Shown here in pieces: positions 22,262-30,941 of a stretch of DNA of 64,000 nucleotides; the stretch's first letter is position 1; every line of letters starts with the position of its first letter. The notes under the pieces are model-generated. The model saw nothing but the letters and a program-made list of their open reading frames with translations, was not told the origin of the DNA and made no database searches. The position numbers were made by a program, and so were the translations under genes. Origin of the DNA: Pantoea alhagi (GTDB lineage Bacteria > Pseudomonadota > Gammaproteobacteria > Enterobacterales > Enterobacteriaceae); NCBI RefSeq assembly GCF_002101395.1, contig NZ_CP019706.1, forward strand, positions 992,001 through 1,056,000, in the 5' to 3' direction.

Positions 22262-23482
22262 TGACCTGCCCCCAGGATTAAATACAAGGCTCAGTTAGTA
22301 ATGTCGGATCCTTCACTCTCAGAATTACCCTTTCTCCAGCCCGCTGCAAATTCAGACGGCGTCTGATAATTCAGCGTGGAGTGCGGGCGACATTCGTTAT
22401 AATCCTGACGCCATTCACTGATGGTTTTCCTGGCATGACTGACGTCGCTGAACCAGTGTTCATTCAGGCATTCATCGCGAAAGCGTCCGTTAAAACTCTC
22501 AATAAATCCGTTCTGTGTCGGCTTGCCAGGCTGGATAAGTCGCAGCTCCACACCATGCTCAAAGGCCCATTGATCGAGCGCACGACAGGTAAATTCCGGG
22601 CCCTGATCAGTTCTTATCGTAGCCGGATAGCTTTGAGACAGCGCAATGCTGTCCAGAATACGCGTGACCTGCACGCCTGAAATCCCAAAGGCAACAGTGA
22701 CAGTCAGGTATTCCTTTGTGAAGTCATCGACGCAGGTGAGGCACTTGATCCTGCGACCGGTAGCCAGCGCATCCATGACGAAATCCATCGACCAGGTCAG
22801 ATTGGGCGCCGCCGGGCGGAGCAGCGGCAGACGTTCTGTTGCAAGCCCTTTACGACGTCGTCTGCGTTTAACGCCCGGCCCGTTCAGATGATAAAGGCGG
22901 TACACGCGCTTGTGATTAACATGAAGCCCTTCACGGCGCAATAACTGCCAGATGCGGCGGTAGCCAAAACGCCTGCGCGCCAGTGCCAGCTCAGTGATGC
23001 GCCCTGATAAATGCGCATCAGCAGCCGGACGCTGAGCGTCATAACGGCAGGTCGACAGGGACAAACCTGTGAGTCTGCAGGCACGACGTTGCGCCAGACC
23101 GGTCGCATCACATATCAACATCACAGCTTCCCGCTTCTGGTCTGTCGTCAGTACTTTCGCCCAAGAGCCACCTGAAGCGCCTCCTTATCCGGCATGGCTT
23201 CGGCCAGCAGCTTCCTGAGTCGGGCGTTCTCTTCCTCAGGCGACTTCAGGCGCTTAACCTCTGGCACCTCCATACCGCCATACTTTTTACGCCAGGTGTA
23301 AAACGTGGCGTCGGAAATGGCGTGCTTGCGGCAGAGTTCACGGGCGGATACCCCGGCTTCAGCCTCGCGGAGAATACTGATGATCTGTTGGTCGGAAAAA
23401 CGCTTCTTCATGGGGATGTCCTCATGTGTCTTATGAAGACATTACTAACACCGGGGTGTTTTAATCAACGGGGAGCAGGTCA
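22262..23482 (-). mobile_element. IS3-family element (ISSen4-like), complete
   Basis: 1221 bp. Ends TGACCTGCCCCCAGGATTAA and TGACCTGCTCCCCGTTGATT (read inward) are imperfect inverted repeats. Flanks are TCAA and GGAT, so there is no target duplication. It joins the start of the DUF4942 gene to the middle of an OLD-type nuclease gene, which implies a deletion next to the element. The name is recalled, not searched. Confidence 0.85.
22291..23411 (-). CDS. IS3-family transposase OrfAB (ISSen4-like), by frameshift
   Basis: OrfA (23148-23411) begins MKKRFSDQQIISILREAEAG with a helix-turn-helix (ARELCRKHAISDATFYTWRK). OrfB (22291 to about 23145 in the shifted frame) has the DDE core in WSMDFVMDAL, RTDQGPEFTC and GFIESFNGRFRDE. 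The OrfB frame opens inside the orfA end (VLTTDQKREAVML), consistent with -1 slippage. Both frames are intact. Confidence 0.85.
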
Positions 23483-23694
23483 GGATTTTTTAGTCCTCGA
23501 TAAAAATCCTCTTCAGAAAGTATCCTCGAATTCAATGGTAGAGAATCATCTAAGATTAGTCTCATAGCATTAAAAAGATTTGTCTTACCTGAAGCATTTT
23601 CACCAATAATTGTATTTACTGAATTTTGCTTGAAATGAAAAACTGAATTAGGAAAGCTCTTGTAATTTTTTATGGATATTTTGCTAATGAACAT
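23483..23694 (-). pseudogene. N-terminal fragment of an OLD/AAA-type ATP-dependent nuclease
   Basis: From ATG 23694, about 70 residues are native: MFISKISIKNYKSF..., then the Walker A box IGENASGKTNLFNAM (residues ~32-46). This start is typical of OLD-family and RecF-like ATPases, many of which act with a helicase partner in phage defence (Gabija, OLD). The rest, including the TOPRIM nuclease, is replaced by the ISSen4-like element. AT-rich unlike its IS neighbour. Confidence 0.7.
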
Positions 23695-24013
23695 TTGTCA
23701 CATCATTATCATGTACATTATTAGTTGTATGCAATTCATCAATCTATGTTGCAGACAATACTTAAGCAATTCGTGAGTAAAAAACCAACCATCTCTTCAA
23801 GCAAAAAAGTTTTTATAAAAAAGGCCTTAAAAAACATAACCTTGCCTTTAAAATATGATTAAAATTTTTCTTGTGTTACGTTAACATAATCATTTATATT
23901 ATGAAAGTAAATGTTTAATGATTTAATACAAAGTGTTAGGTTTTTTCAGTATTCCTGCACTTAATATTAATAAAATGATTCAAGCTTAAGGGCAGTATAA
24001 AAAAGGAAACTTT
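23695..24013. other. AT-rich intergenic region
   Basis: About 320 bases between the divergent OLD fragment and a small membrane protein gene. Strongly AT-rich throughout, with likely promoters for both directions but no confident -35/-10 pair. No other feature was seen. Confidence 0.35.
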
Positions 24014-24463
24014 ATGAAATTTTTTTTAAACATAATGAGAATGGGAAATATATTATTTTTCGGATATTTATTCAGCATAACAATATCATCTTTAACTTTG
24101 TTATGGGTGTATTTTCAGCCTCTTAACAGCCTTGTCTGGCTCTTCATTCCATTAATAGCCCCTATAATTTTCTCAGTAATCATCATAATAACAAGGAATA
24201 AAGAACAACGAGATCTTGTCAAATCCTTAAATGATTCTGTATTGTTCTCAATTTCTGCCATTACTACTGGGTTAATAATCTTTAAAACCATAGAAATACA
24301 CGATATCAATATATTCAATCTATTGGTGCATAATAGAGTAGGTTACTTATTGATATGTGGACACACAATTTTATACACAATAAAAGCGACCATAGCAATG
24401 TGTGAAAGTTATGATAATTGGTTAAAATTATTTAAAGAGAAGATTTTTATTTTTTTAGCATAA
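24014..24463 (+). CDS. Unknown four-helix membrane protein
   Basis: A 149-aa protein preceded by AAAAGGAAAC. The sequence is dominated by hydrophobic stretches: about residues 14-34 (YLFSITISSLTLLWVYF), 38-58 (SLVWLFIPLIAPIIFSVIII), 73-92 (SVLFSISAITTGLIIF) and 107-127 (VGYLLICGHTILYTIKATIA). It has a short basic loop after helix 2 (TRNKEQRD). I do not recognise a family. Codon use is very AT-rich, like the OLD fragment next door. Being beside a broken nuclease gene in a defence-rich island, it could be an effector or immunity-type membrane protein, but this is a guess. Confidence 0.55.
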   Translation: MKFFLNIMRMGNILFFGYLFSITISSLTLLWVYFQPLNSLVWLFIPLIAPIIFSVIIIITRNKEQRDLVKSLNDSVLFSISAITTGLIIFKTIEIHDINIFNLLVHNRVGYLLICGHTILYTIKATIAMCESYDNWLKLFKEKIFIFLA

Positions 24464-24485
24464 CTGTTGAATAAACAATAACAAG

Positions 24486-25692
24486 TGTAAATAGACCCGT
24501 TTTAGTTCCATGCATTTTTTGAGATCCCGGCCAGATAATGTTGTTGGCGATATTCCTCCGGTGTCATATTGTTCAGCGATTCATGCGGGCGTTCACAGTT
24601 ATATTCTGATAACCATTTATCCGTGATTTCCCGCACCTCATTCAGCGTTCTGAACAGATAAAAATCGAGTATTTCTGTACGGTATGTCCGGTTAAAACGC
24701 TCAATGAAAGCGTTCTGTGTTGGCTTACCCGGCTGGATAAACTCCAGTTTTATTGCATGTTTCTCTGCCCATTCAGCCAGTGCCAGCGAGATAAATTCCG
24801 GTCCGTTATCCATGCGAAGCATGGCAGGATAGCCACGGTTTGCCGCGATCCTGTCGAGCACCCGGACCACTCGCGGGGCTGGCAGATTCAGATCGATTTC
24901 AATCGACAATGCCTCACGGTTAAAGTCATCAACGACATTGAACGTGCGAAAACGACGGCCACAGACCAGGGCATCATTCATAAAATCGACAGACCAGCTC
25001 TGGTTCAGCGCTTCCGGCGTGGCCAGCGGCGAAGGATTACGCACCGGCAGCCGTTGTTTACCCTTACGGCGAAAATTCAGCCTGAGCAGACAGTAAATAC
25101 GGTGGAGCCTTTTGTGATTCCATTGATACCCCTGACGTCGCAGAACCTGATAAAGCTTCGGAAAACCGTATCGCGGGTATCGTTCAGCCGCCGCCTGCAA
25201 TGCGGCAATAACGGGTTCATCACGCGTGGTATCCGGGCGGTAATGATAAACCGTTCTGCTCAGGTTCAGACTTCGGCAGGCCTGGCGAATACTGAGTCCG
25301 AATGCCGTTATCAGATGTGTTACCAGCTCACGCTTAAAGGCTGGTTTTAAAGCTTTTTTTCGATAACGTCTTTCAGAGCCCGGTTCTCAAGACTCAGGTC
25401 GGCAAACATCTGTTTGAGACGGCGGTTTTCGTCCTCAAGGTCCTTTATCTTTTTAATATCAGATGCTTCCATGCCGCCGTATTTAGACTTCCAGTTGTAG
25501 TAAGTGGTTTCAGAGATACCGGCCTCCCGGCAAACATCCTTAACAGTTCGTCCGGCTTCAACCGACTTAATCACGGCGATGATCTGATGCTCAGTAAAAC
25601 GGGCTTTACGCATAGCGATCTCCTTTGTTGGCAGATTGATTATGCCGGATGATCTCTGAATGTGAATGGTACGATTATGCGGGATACTTACA
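24486..25692 (-). mobile_element. IS3-family element (IS407-type, ISEhe3-like), copy 3, complete
   Basis: 1207 bp, the same length and ends as copy 2 (TGTAAATAGACCCG... at left, ...CGGGATACTTACA at right). The four-base flanks CAAG and TTTG do not match, so this copy too has lost its original context. One visible difference from copy 2 is a Thr for Ala in OrfA (GISETTYYN). Confidence 0.9.
24502..25613 (-). CDS. IS3-family transposase OrfAB, copy 3, by -1 frameshift
   Basis: Identical to the copy 2 product except A-to-T in the OrfA recognition helix (GISETTYYN). OrfA is 25347-25613, and OrfB ends at 24502. The A_AAA_AAG slippery site sits just before the orfA stop, and the DDE residues are all present. 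It is presumably functional. The near identity of copies 1-3 makes this region prone to further inversions and deletions. Confidence 0.88.
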
Positions 25693-25809
25693 TTTGAACT
25701 TGCCTGTCGGTTGGCATCGGTACTACACTTTCCGGCTTGTTATTTTTATGCGGTGGAAGACGATCTGGCAGAAATGATTCTTGGATATTCAGAATCGCAG
25801 GGAAAATAA
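25693..25809 (+). pseudogene. C-terminal fragment of an XRE-family regulator
   Basis: Starting right after IS copy 3, an open frame reads FELACRLASVLHFPACYFYA then VEDDLAEMIL and stops at 25809. This resembles the end of small XRE repressors, where the pattern 'ELxxRLAxVLxxPxxYFY...DDxLA' follows the HTH. The DNA-binding part is missing. About 39 codons remain. It was probably cut when the IS inserted and the other side was lost. Confidence 0.5.
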
Positions 25810-25920
25810 GCCCTATAAGACGTATTAGCTCCCGCCCCCCTCAATAAGGGGCTGGAGCGGTGTAAAGGTAGATGCGCAGATAATGAATAGAGTGTATTCC
25901 TTAAGTATCTGTGAAACTCT

Positions 25921-26868
25921 TCATTCTTTGAACCATTTAGGCATATTTGATTGACTTACAGACACACGTTTTAATGAGTCTTGGTTTTTATCATCTTTAA
26001 TACAATTAATTTCTTCAAACCCCCATTTCCCATCACGATTAGAGAAATAAACTGTGTATTTATCTGTATTAAATCCAAAATAGTGCTCTGTTGAATCACT
26101 AATATTCAAGGAGCCGCAAGTTGCAGAAGTACGCCATTCACTACTCGTAGCCCAATCAAGCACGACTACTACAAAATTCTCAGCCCAGCGAGGTACAGCA
26201 AACAGCAGTAATGATGTTAACATGATGACTCCAAAAATAGTCATTAACTGATGCCCTTCTAGTTTATTTGATACTAACAGAAAAATACCGTATGAAACCG
26301 GCTGTAAAAACATGAAAAAATAAATAGCAAAAAAAGCAAATTTCCATCCAAACTCAAGCAACGGAGAATCACTTATATCCATATTGCTCATTTGCATAAA
26401 ATAGCTAGCCGCATATGTACTTGTAATGAAATACAATAAGGATACACCACTGACAAACACAATTTTCAGCTTACTAAAAATAATACTATTTCCACGCTCA
26501 AGGTCATAAAAGGTAAAAACACCGCTAATAACGACAAATATAATAAATGCCAGAATAAACCATCTCGCAAGCCATACAAGGCCAATGTTTAGTAAGAACA
26601 AAGATGATAAAAAGAACAGCCAAGCTAGTAATGATAGCCCTCCTGAAATTTTCTTGACAAGCTTGTCATTATTAAAATAAACAAAATAATATATTATTCT
26701 TCTAAACTCATCCTTTTTATAAAAACAAACAACCACCGTCAAAAAAAGAAACAACAAAACAAATATTTTTTTAAAAATGAATTCGTGCCCAACAAGAAAA
26801 ATATTAGTAATTAAAAATAATGATAGGGTTATATAAAGAAAATATGTCTTTATCTTATCGAATAGCAT
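25921..26868 (-). CDS. Unknown polytopic membrane protein with C-terminal soluble tail
   Basis: A 315-aa protein, AT-rich codons. About seven hydrophobic segments occupy the first ~225 residues (for example YITLSLFLITNIFLV, IFVLLFLFLTVVVCFY, LLAWLFFLSSLFLLNIGLVW, WFILAFIIFVVISGVF, IMLTSLLLFAVP). The last ~80 residues (WATSSEWRTSATCGSLNISD onward) are polar with two cysteines and end in MPKWFKE, so probably outside the membrane. I do not recognise the family. It lies between an IS-damaged stretch and the P4-type integrase, at the place where satellites carry cargo genes. A role in defence or as an immunity protein is possible but unsupported. Confidence 0.6.
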   Translation of the reverse strand: MLFDKIKTYFLYITLSLFLITNIFLVGHEFIFKKIFVLLFLFLTVVVCFYKKDEFRRIIYYFVYFNNDKLVKKISGGLSLLAWLFFLSSLFLLNIGLVWLARWFILAFIIFVVISGVFTFYDLERGNSIIFSKLKIVFVSGVSLLYFITSTYAASYFMQMSNMDISDSPLLEFGWKFAFFAIYFFMFLQPVSYGIFLLVSNKLEGHQLMTIFGVIMLTSLLLFAVPRWAENFVVVVLDWATSSEWRTSATCGSLNISDSTEHYFGFNTDKYTVYFSNRDGKWGFEEINCIKDDKNQDSLKRVSVSQSNMPKWFKE

Positions 26869-26919
26869 AGTATTTCATCCATAAAATAATTTCAGGTTAA
26901 AATTATGTGCATATAAAAC

Positions 26920-28176
26920 TCATCTCCCCCTAAACTCATACGGCACCACATATCCTTCCCGATTCGCATCAAGATAATCCGCCCACCATTGCAGCATTAG
27001 CCTTCGCTCTTCGATGTGTTCAGCCTTATGGATATAAGCCGCCCGCACGCTATTGCGCTCCTGGTGGCTCATTTGCCGCTCGACCGCATCCCGCGACCAC
27101 TGCCCGGATTCAACCAGAGCGCTACAGGCCATTGTGCGGAAACCATGCCCGCACAGTTCAGTAGTGGTGTCATATCCCATAACCCGCAGCGCATTATTGA
27201 CGGTGTTTTCACTCATCGGTTTAGTCGGGCGACGATCTCCGGGGAAGATAAGTTCATAAGCACCGCTGATAGCCTTAATCTCTTTCAACAGCGCCAAAGC
27301 CTGGCGGGATAACGGTACTAAGTGTTCAGTGCGCATTTTTGCCCCGCGCTGAGAGTGCTTTACACCAGGGATGGCTTTACGTTCAGCGGGTATCGTCCAC
27401 ATAGCGCGTTTAAAGTCGATCTCGGTCCAGCGGGCAAAACGTAGTTCACTGGAGCGGATAAAGACGCATAGCGTAAACTTTAAGGCCAGGGTGGTTAATG
27501 CCCGCCCTTTATAGCTTTCAATCCTTGCCAGAAAATCCGGAAGCTTATCCAGCTTCAACGCCGGACGATGGGTTGCCTTCGGCGGCGCTATCGCCCCGGA
27601 GAGATCCTGAGCAGGATTGCGCTCTATCAGATCGTTCTGCACCGCATAGCGCATAATATCGGTCACTCGCTGACGTAGCCGTGACGCCAAATCGAGATAG
27701 CCGTTTTGCTCCACGGCTTTCAGCGGCTCAAGCAAGTCTTTAGTCTTCAGGTCCGCTATGTGGCGATGGCCTATCGCCGGCAAAATATTACGTTCCATAT
27801 CGCGCCATACCCGTCCGGCATGGGTTTCTGACCAGCGATTCTGACTAATGTACCGATGCCAGTCTCTCGCGACTTTCTCAAAGGTAATCAATGCGGCCTG
27901 TGCTTCTTCCTTTTCTTTCCCCCGTTTTTCTGCCGGGTTGATACCTTCAGCCAATAACAGCCGTACCTCATCACGCTTCTCACGGGCCTTTGCTAACGAG
28001 ATTAGAGGATAAGCGCCAAAAGCGATGCGGCTTTCCTTGCCTTCGAAACGATACTTGAGATACCAGCGCTTAGAGCCGCCAGGGCTTATCAGCAGGTATA
28101 GTCCATGTGCATCGGCGAGTTTGTAAGCTTGCTCGCGAGGCTTAGCGGTGCGGGCTACAACGTCTGTCAGGGCCAT
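26920..28176 (-). CDS. int: P4-type tyrosine integrase
   Basis: A 418-aa integrase with an N-terminal DUF4102-like arm-binding domain (KLADAHGLYLLISPGGSKRW, residues 19-38), a SAM-like core-binding domain (~100-200) and the catalytic domain. Catalytic residues: R241 (FIRSSELRF), H344-x-x-R347 (HGFRTMACSAL), H371 and nucleophile Y381 (AAYIHK). This family inserts elements into tRNA 3' ends. The gene starts 219 bases from a 25-bp leuX-end copy at 28396, the expected position of its attachment site. All catalytic residues are present, so it may still be active. Confidence 0.92.
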   Translation of the reverse strand: MALTDVVARTAKPREQAYKLADAHGLYLLISPGGSKRWYLKYRFEGKESRIAFGAYPLISLAKAREKRDEVRLLLAEGINPAEKRGKEKEEAQAALITFEKVARDWHRYISQNRWSETHAGRVWRDMERNILPAIGHRHIADLKTKDLLEPLKAVEQNGYLDLASRLRQRVTDIMRYAVQNDLIERNPAQDLSGAIAPPKATHRPALKLDKLPDFLARIESYKGRALTTLALKFTLCVFIRSSELRFARWTEIDFKRAMWTIPAERKAIPGVKHSQRGAKMRTEHLVPLSRQALALLKEIKAISGAYELIFPGDRRPTKPMSENTVNNALRVMGYDTTTELCGHGFRTMACSALVESGQWSRDAVERQMSHQERNSVRAAYIHKAEHIEERRLMLQWWADYLDANREGYVVPYEFRGR

Positions 28177-28178
28177 AA

Positions 28179-28229
28179 TTGGGGGTCAACTCCTAATCGA
28201 AGTGAATTGACCCTCATCTTGACCCCCAA
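28179..28229. repeat. Inverted repeat in the integrase promoter
   Basis: TTGGGGGTCAA (28179-28189) and its exact inverse TTGACCCCCAA (28219-28229) are separated by 29 bases, with a further TTGACCC at 28207. They lie just upstream of the integrase start and may be arm-type integrase sites or an operator for autoregulation. Confidence 0.5.
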
Positions 28230-28395
28230 ATCATCTGGATGTCAATGGACAAAAAAAGACCAGTGCGGATAAAACGAACAGATCAGGAGGAAAAGAGATA
28301 AAACATCAATCTCTTAATAAACAAAAGGATATGGAGGCTTATGGAAGATTATGGACATAAAAAAAGCCACACTAAGGTGACTAATTTTTCCACAA

Positions 28396-28420
28396 TGGTG
28401 CCGAAGGCCGGACTCGAACC
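28396..28420. repeat. Island attachment site: 25-bp copy of the leuX 3' end
   Basis: TGGTGCCGAAGGCCGGACTC + GAACC is identical to 36744-36768, the last 25 bases (with CCA) of leuX on the opposite strand. It divides the 5'-flanking island (P4-type integrase) from the leuX-proximal island. It is not a tRNA gene: the rest of the cloverleaf is absent. Confidence 0.85.
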
Positions 28421-28908
28421 TAACTCTCCATAACATGCTGTTCTTGCGTGCCGATTCGTTTCAAAGACGGAAATTGTAGGATCTCTAAGTCAGAGAAGCT
28501 ACAACAAACAGTTGGTTTCGATTCAGTAATAATATTAGAAGCCCAAGTAGCCAAATCGTTATTTTGCATTAGCGCAAAACATGTCTAAAAAGTGATAAAT
28601 GTCATTAAACTGAGCGGGACTTTGGCTCACAAATCTTAAACGCAACTGCGTTCATATTGCGGAAGGAATGCAGAATAATTCCCCACTAATTTTACATTAT
28701 ATAACTTGTTGATATGTATTTACTTCTACGGAAAATAGATTAACTTTACTAGAAGGAAACGCCACCGTAAGGCATACGTAACGCACCTGCATTTTAATGT
28801 TTCATTGACTCCTTTAGAAGCTAAGCGCTGATGAAATGAGGGGCCTATCCGTGTCAAATGAATACTGTTAAATCATAGTGAATTAGAATTCTTAGCCTTA
28901 CACTTGGG
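28421..28908. other. Intergenic region, nothing recognised
   Basis: About 490 AT-rich bases between the attachment site and the XRE regulator stop. No convincing open frame, RNA gene or hairpin was seen. Confidence 0.35.
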
Positions 28909-29373
28909 CTACTTTTTCAGTTTGTCCCACCGCACTGCGGATACGATCCCCCAATTGCCATTAGGATTAGGCCTACGCCATTTTGCCGTCTCCATACTAC
29001 GGAGATACTCAAGCGCTTCGGAAAAGGTGCCAAAACGCTTCTGAGCCGCTTTATCACCTACGCCAAACGAACCATCGCGACTGCTCGCAAGTCCAGGATT
29101 AAAGCACGAGCCATCGGCTGCGTATGGAACCAACAGTTCCAAGTCATTATCTTCAGATGAGTCAGACGCTAACAACTGCCACGGCTCAACACTGAGAGCG
29201 TTAGCCAGCACCTCGATCGCATCCAGAGACGCATTAGAACCGCCGCGTTCAATGCGGCTCATATAGCTACGTGCGAACCCACACCGATCAGCAAACGCTT
29301 CCTGGCTCATTCCGGTGGCAATGCGCAGTTCTTTTACCCGCTCGCCAAACTGTATTCTCAGAGATTTTTTCAT
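28909..29373 (-). CDS. XRE-family regulator with C-terminal extension
   Basis: 154 aa from ATG 29373 (MKKSLRIQFGERVKELR), preferred over the longer frame from 29466. The HTH spans ~residues 10-62: SQEAFADRCGFARSYMSRIE then ASLDAIEVLANAL, the pattern of R-M controller-type and SinR-like repressors. The C-terminal ~80 residues (DGSFGVGDKAAQKRFGTFSE..., KWRRPNPNGNWGIV) are conserved-looking and not DNA-binding. As the nearest regulator to the HNH/methylase pair, it may control that locus, but it is separated by another gene and points away from it. Confidence 0.72.
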   Translation of the reverse strand: MKKSLRIQFGERVKELRIATGMSQEAFADRCGFARSYMSRIERGGSNASLDAIEVLANALSVEPWQLLASDSSEDNDLELLVPYAADGSCFNPGLASSRDGSFGVGDKAAQKRFGTFSEALEYLRSMETAKWRRPNPNGNWGIVSAVRWDKLKK

Positions 29374-29613
29374 GCACTGAATGTGCAATTTCGACCACTG
29401 TAAGGCCACGCTCCATATGAGACATTTTGAATCTAATCGCGCGTCAGAGGGCTTAGTCACTCGCATTAGTTGCCTGTATCATGACAACCCCACTTGATTA
29501 AAAATGGATACCAATAGTGACATTTAAAATCCAATAAGTATGATGATCTTCATCGGTTGGACGTCACCATCGTTCGCTATCAGGCGCGATGTGATTTGGA
29601 AAGTGAGGGAATC

Positions 29614-30111
29614 ATGGCAGAAGCAGACTTTTTATTACTGATGTCAGCGGGAGCCGCGTTTAGCTGGGCCTGTTATAATGTAGTCGCCCATGTTGTATTA
29701 AAGCAGCACATCAGCACGCTACGCGCAATTGCATGGGGGACTCAGGGCACTCTCTCATTGGTGCTGAGCGTATTTGCCTTTTCAGCTATAGGTGCAGAAC
29801 AACCCCTAACAAAACAAAATGCCTTATGTTCAGGTAACAGCCCGGAATGCTATGCGAAAACGCACCATAACCCGATCAGAGAGTGCAAGCAGGCAATGGA
29901 CAAGGAAGCGACGTTTCGCCATGTGTGGCAGGAAAATGGAGCGCAGCCGGTTTTTGGAGCTTACTTATGGCATGATGAGAAAAACAAAACGATTCAAGCA
30001 TTTGGACATCAGGCTAGCGCCATTAACAGTCTGGGAATGCTAACACCTCTTCAATATTTTTGCGTTTATAACGCCAACACCGGGGATATTATAGCCGCAT
30101 CTTTTGAATGA
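29614..30111 (+). CDS. Unknown protein with two N-terminal membrane segments
   Basis: 165 aa from ATG 29614, with GTGAGGGA upstream; a longer frame from 29557 is less likely. Hydrophobic segments at about residues 5-25 (DFLLLMSAGAAFSWACYNVV) and 46-62 (GTLSLVLSVFAFSAIGA). The remaining ~100 residues are soluble and cysteine-containing (ALCSGNSPECYAKTHHN). No known family recognised. It sits between the XRE regulator and the HNH restriction enzyme in the leuX-proximal island. Confidence 0.45.
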   Translation: MAEADFLLLMSAGAAFSWACYNVVAHVVLKQHISTLRAIAWGTQGTLSLVLSVFAFSAIGAEQPLTKQNALCSGNSPECYAKTHHNPIRECKQAMDKEATFRHVWQENGAQPVFGAYLWHDEKNKTIQAFGHQASAINSLGMLTPLQYFCVYNANTGDIIAASFE

Positions 30112-30182
30112 ATGGTCCAAACCGAAAGCCCTCAACTTGTTACCTAACATCATATTAATGCTCTCATAACTTATCGTAGACC

Positions 30183-30941
30183 ATGGACAAGAACCGTTTC
30201 ATATGGTTTCCTTGTCCTATGAACATACACAGCGTTGATCCCCGCATTCTGGCACTATGCGAGAGGGTCACTAGAAAACGTGCCAAGACAGTAATCGACC
30301 ACATTATAGAACATGGTTTCATTACTACAGAGGACTTACAAGATACATACGGCTATGACCATCCTCCAAGAGCGGTAAGAGATGTAAGAGAGGAAGGAAT
30401 TCCTATTGAAACATTCAAAACCGTAAGCAATAGGACTGGGAGAGTGATTGCAGCTTATCGTTTTGATAGTCCCGACAATATTAAAAATGGACGCATTGGT
30501 GGGCGTAAAGCTTTTTCAAAAGCCTTTAAAGATGCTTTGATTACTAAATATGATTCACGTGATGCTATTACTGGCGCTCAAATAGAACCACGCTACTTAC
30601 AAATAGATCATCGCGTTCCATATGAGGTAGCAGGGGATTCACAACATGACGAGACTAATCTTGACGCATACATGCTACTTGACGCCTCAAGCCAAAGAGC
30701 AAAATCATTTACATGTGAGTCCTGCGATAACTGGATAAGAATACAAAACCCTAGCATTTGTATGAGCTGCTATTGGGCATTTCCAGAAGGTTATTCACAT
30801 GTTGCGATGAACCCTGTCAGGCAATTAAATATCACGTGGTCCGGTGAAGAAGAAGTTAATGCTTATGAAGAATTAAAGTCTAAAGCTGAAGCTGAGGGTC
30901 TTGATATTAAGACCCTCTTGAGTCGCCTTTTAAGAAAATAA
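30183..30941 (+). CDS. HNH-type restriction endonuclease with winged-helix domain
   Basis: 252 aa from ATG 30183; ATG 30219 (MNIHSVDPRILALCERV) is an equally good start. The N-terminal winged helix (RAKTVIDHIIEHGFITTEDL ... HPPRAVRDVREEGIPIETF) probably reads DNA. The HNH nuclease centres on QIDHRVPYEVAGD (D142-H143), and zinc ligands are C178-ES-C181 and C193-MS-C196. The first position where relatives I recall have CxxC reads DAITGAQIE instead, so one knuckle may differ. It converges on, and overlaps by 12 bases, a D12 adenine methyltransferase gene: together a probable type II restriction-modification system. Confidence 0.75.
   Translation: MDKNRFIWFPCPMNIHSVDPRILALCERVTRKRAKTVIDHIIEHGFITTEDLQDTYGYDHPPRAVRDVREEGIPIETFKTVSNRTGRVIAAYRFDSPDNIKNGRIGGRKAFSKAFKDALITKYDSRDAITGAQIEPRYLQIDHRVPYEVAGDSQHDETNLDAYMLLDASSQRAKSFTCESCDNWIRIQNPSICMSCYWAFPEGYSHVAMNPVRQLNITWSGEEEVNAYEELKSKAEAEGLDIKTLLSRLLRK

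Noticed and set aside
28396..28420. Possible tRNA-Leu gene
   Set aside because: Only the 25-bp 3' end is present; no anticodon or D arm. It is an attachment-site duplicate.
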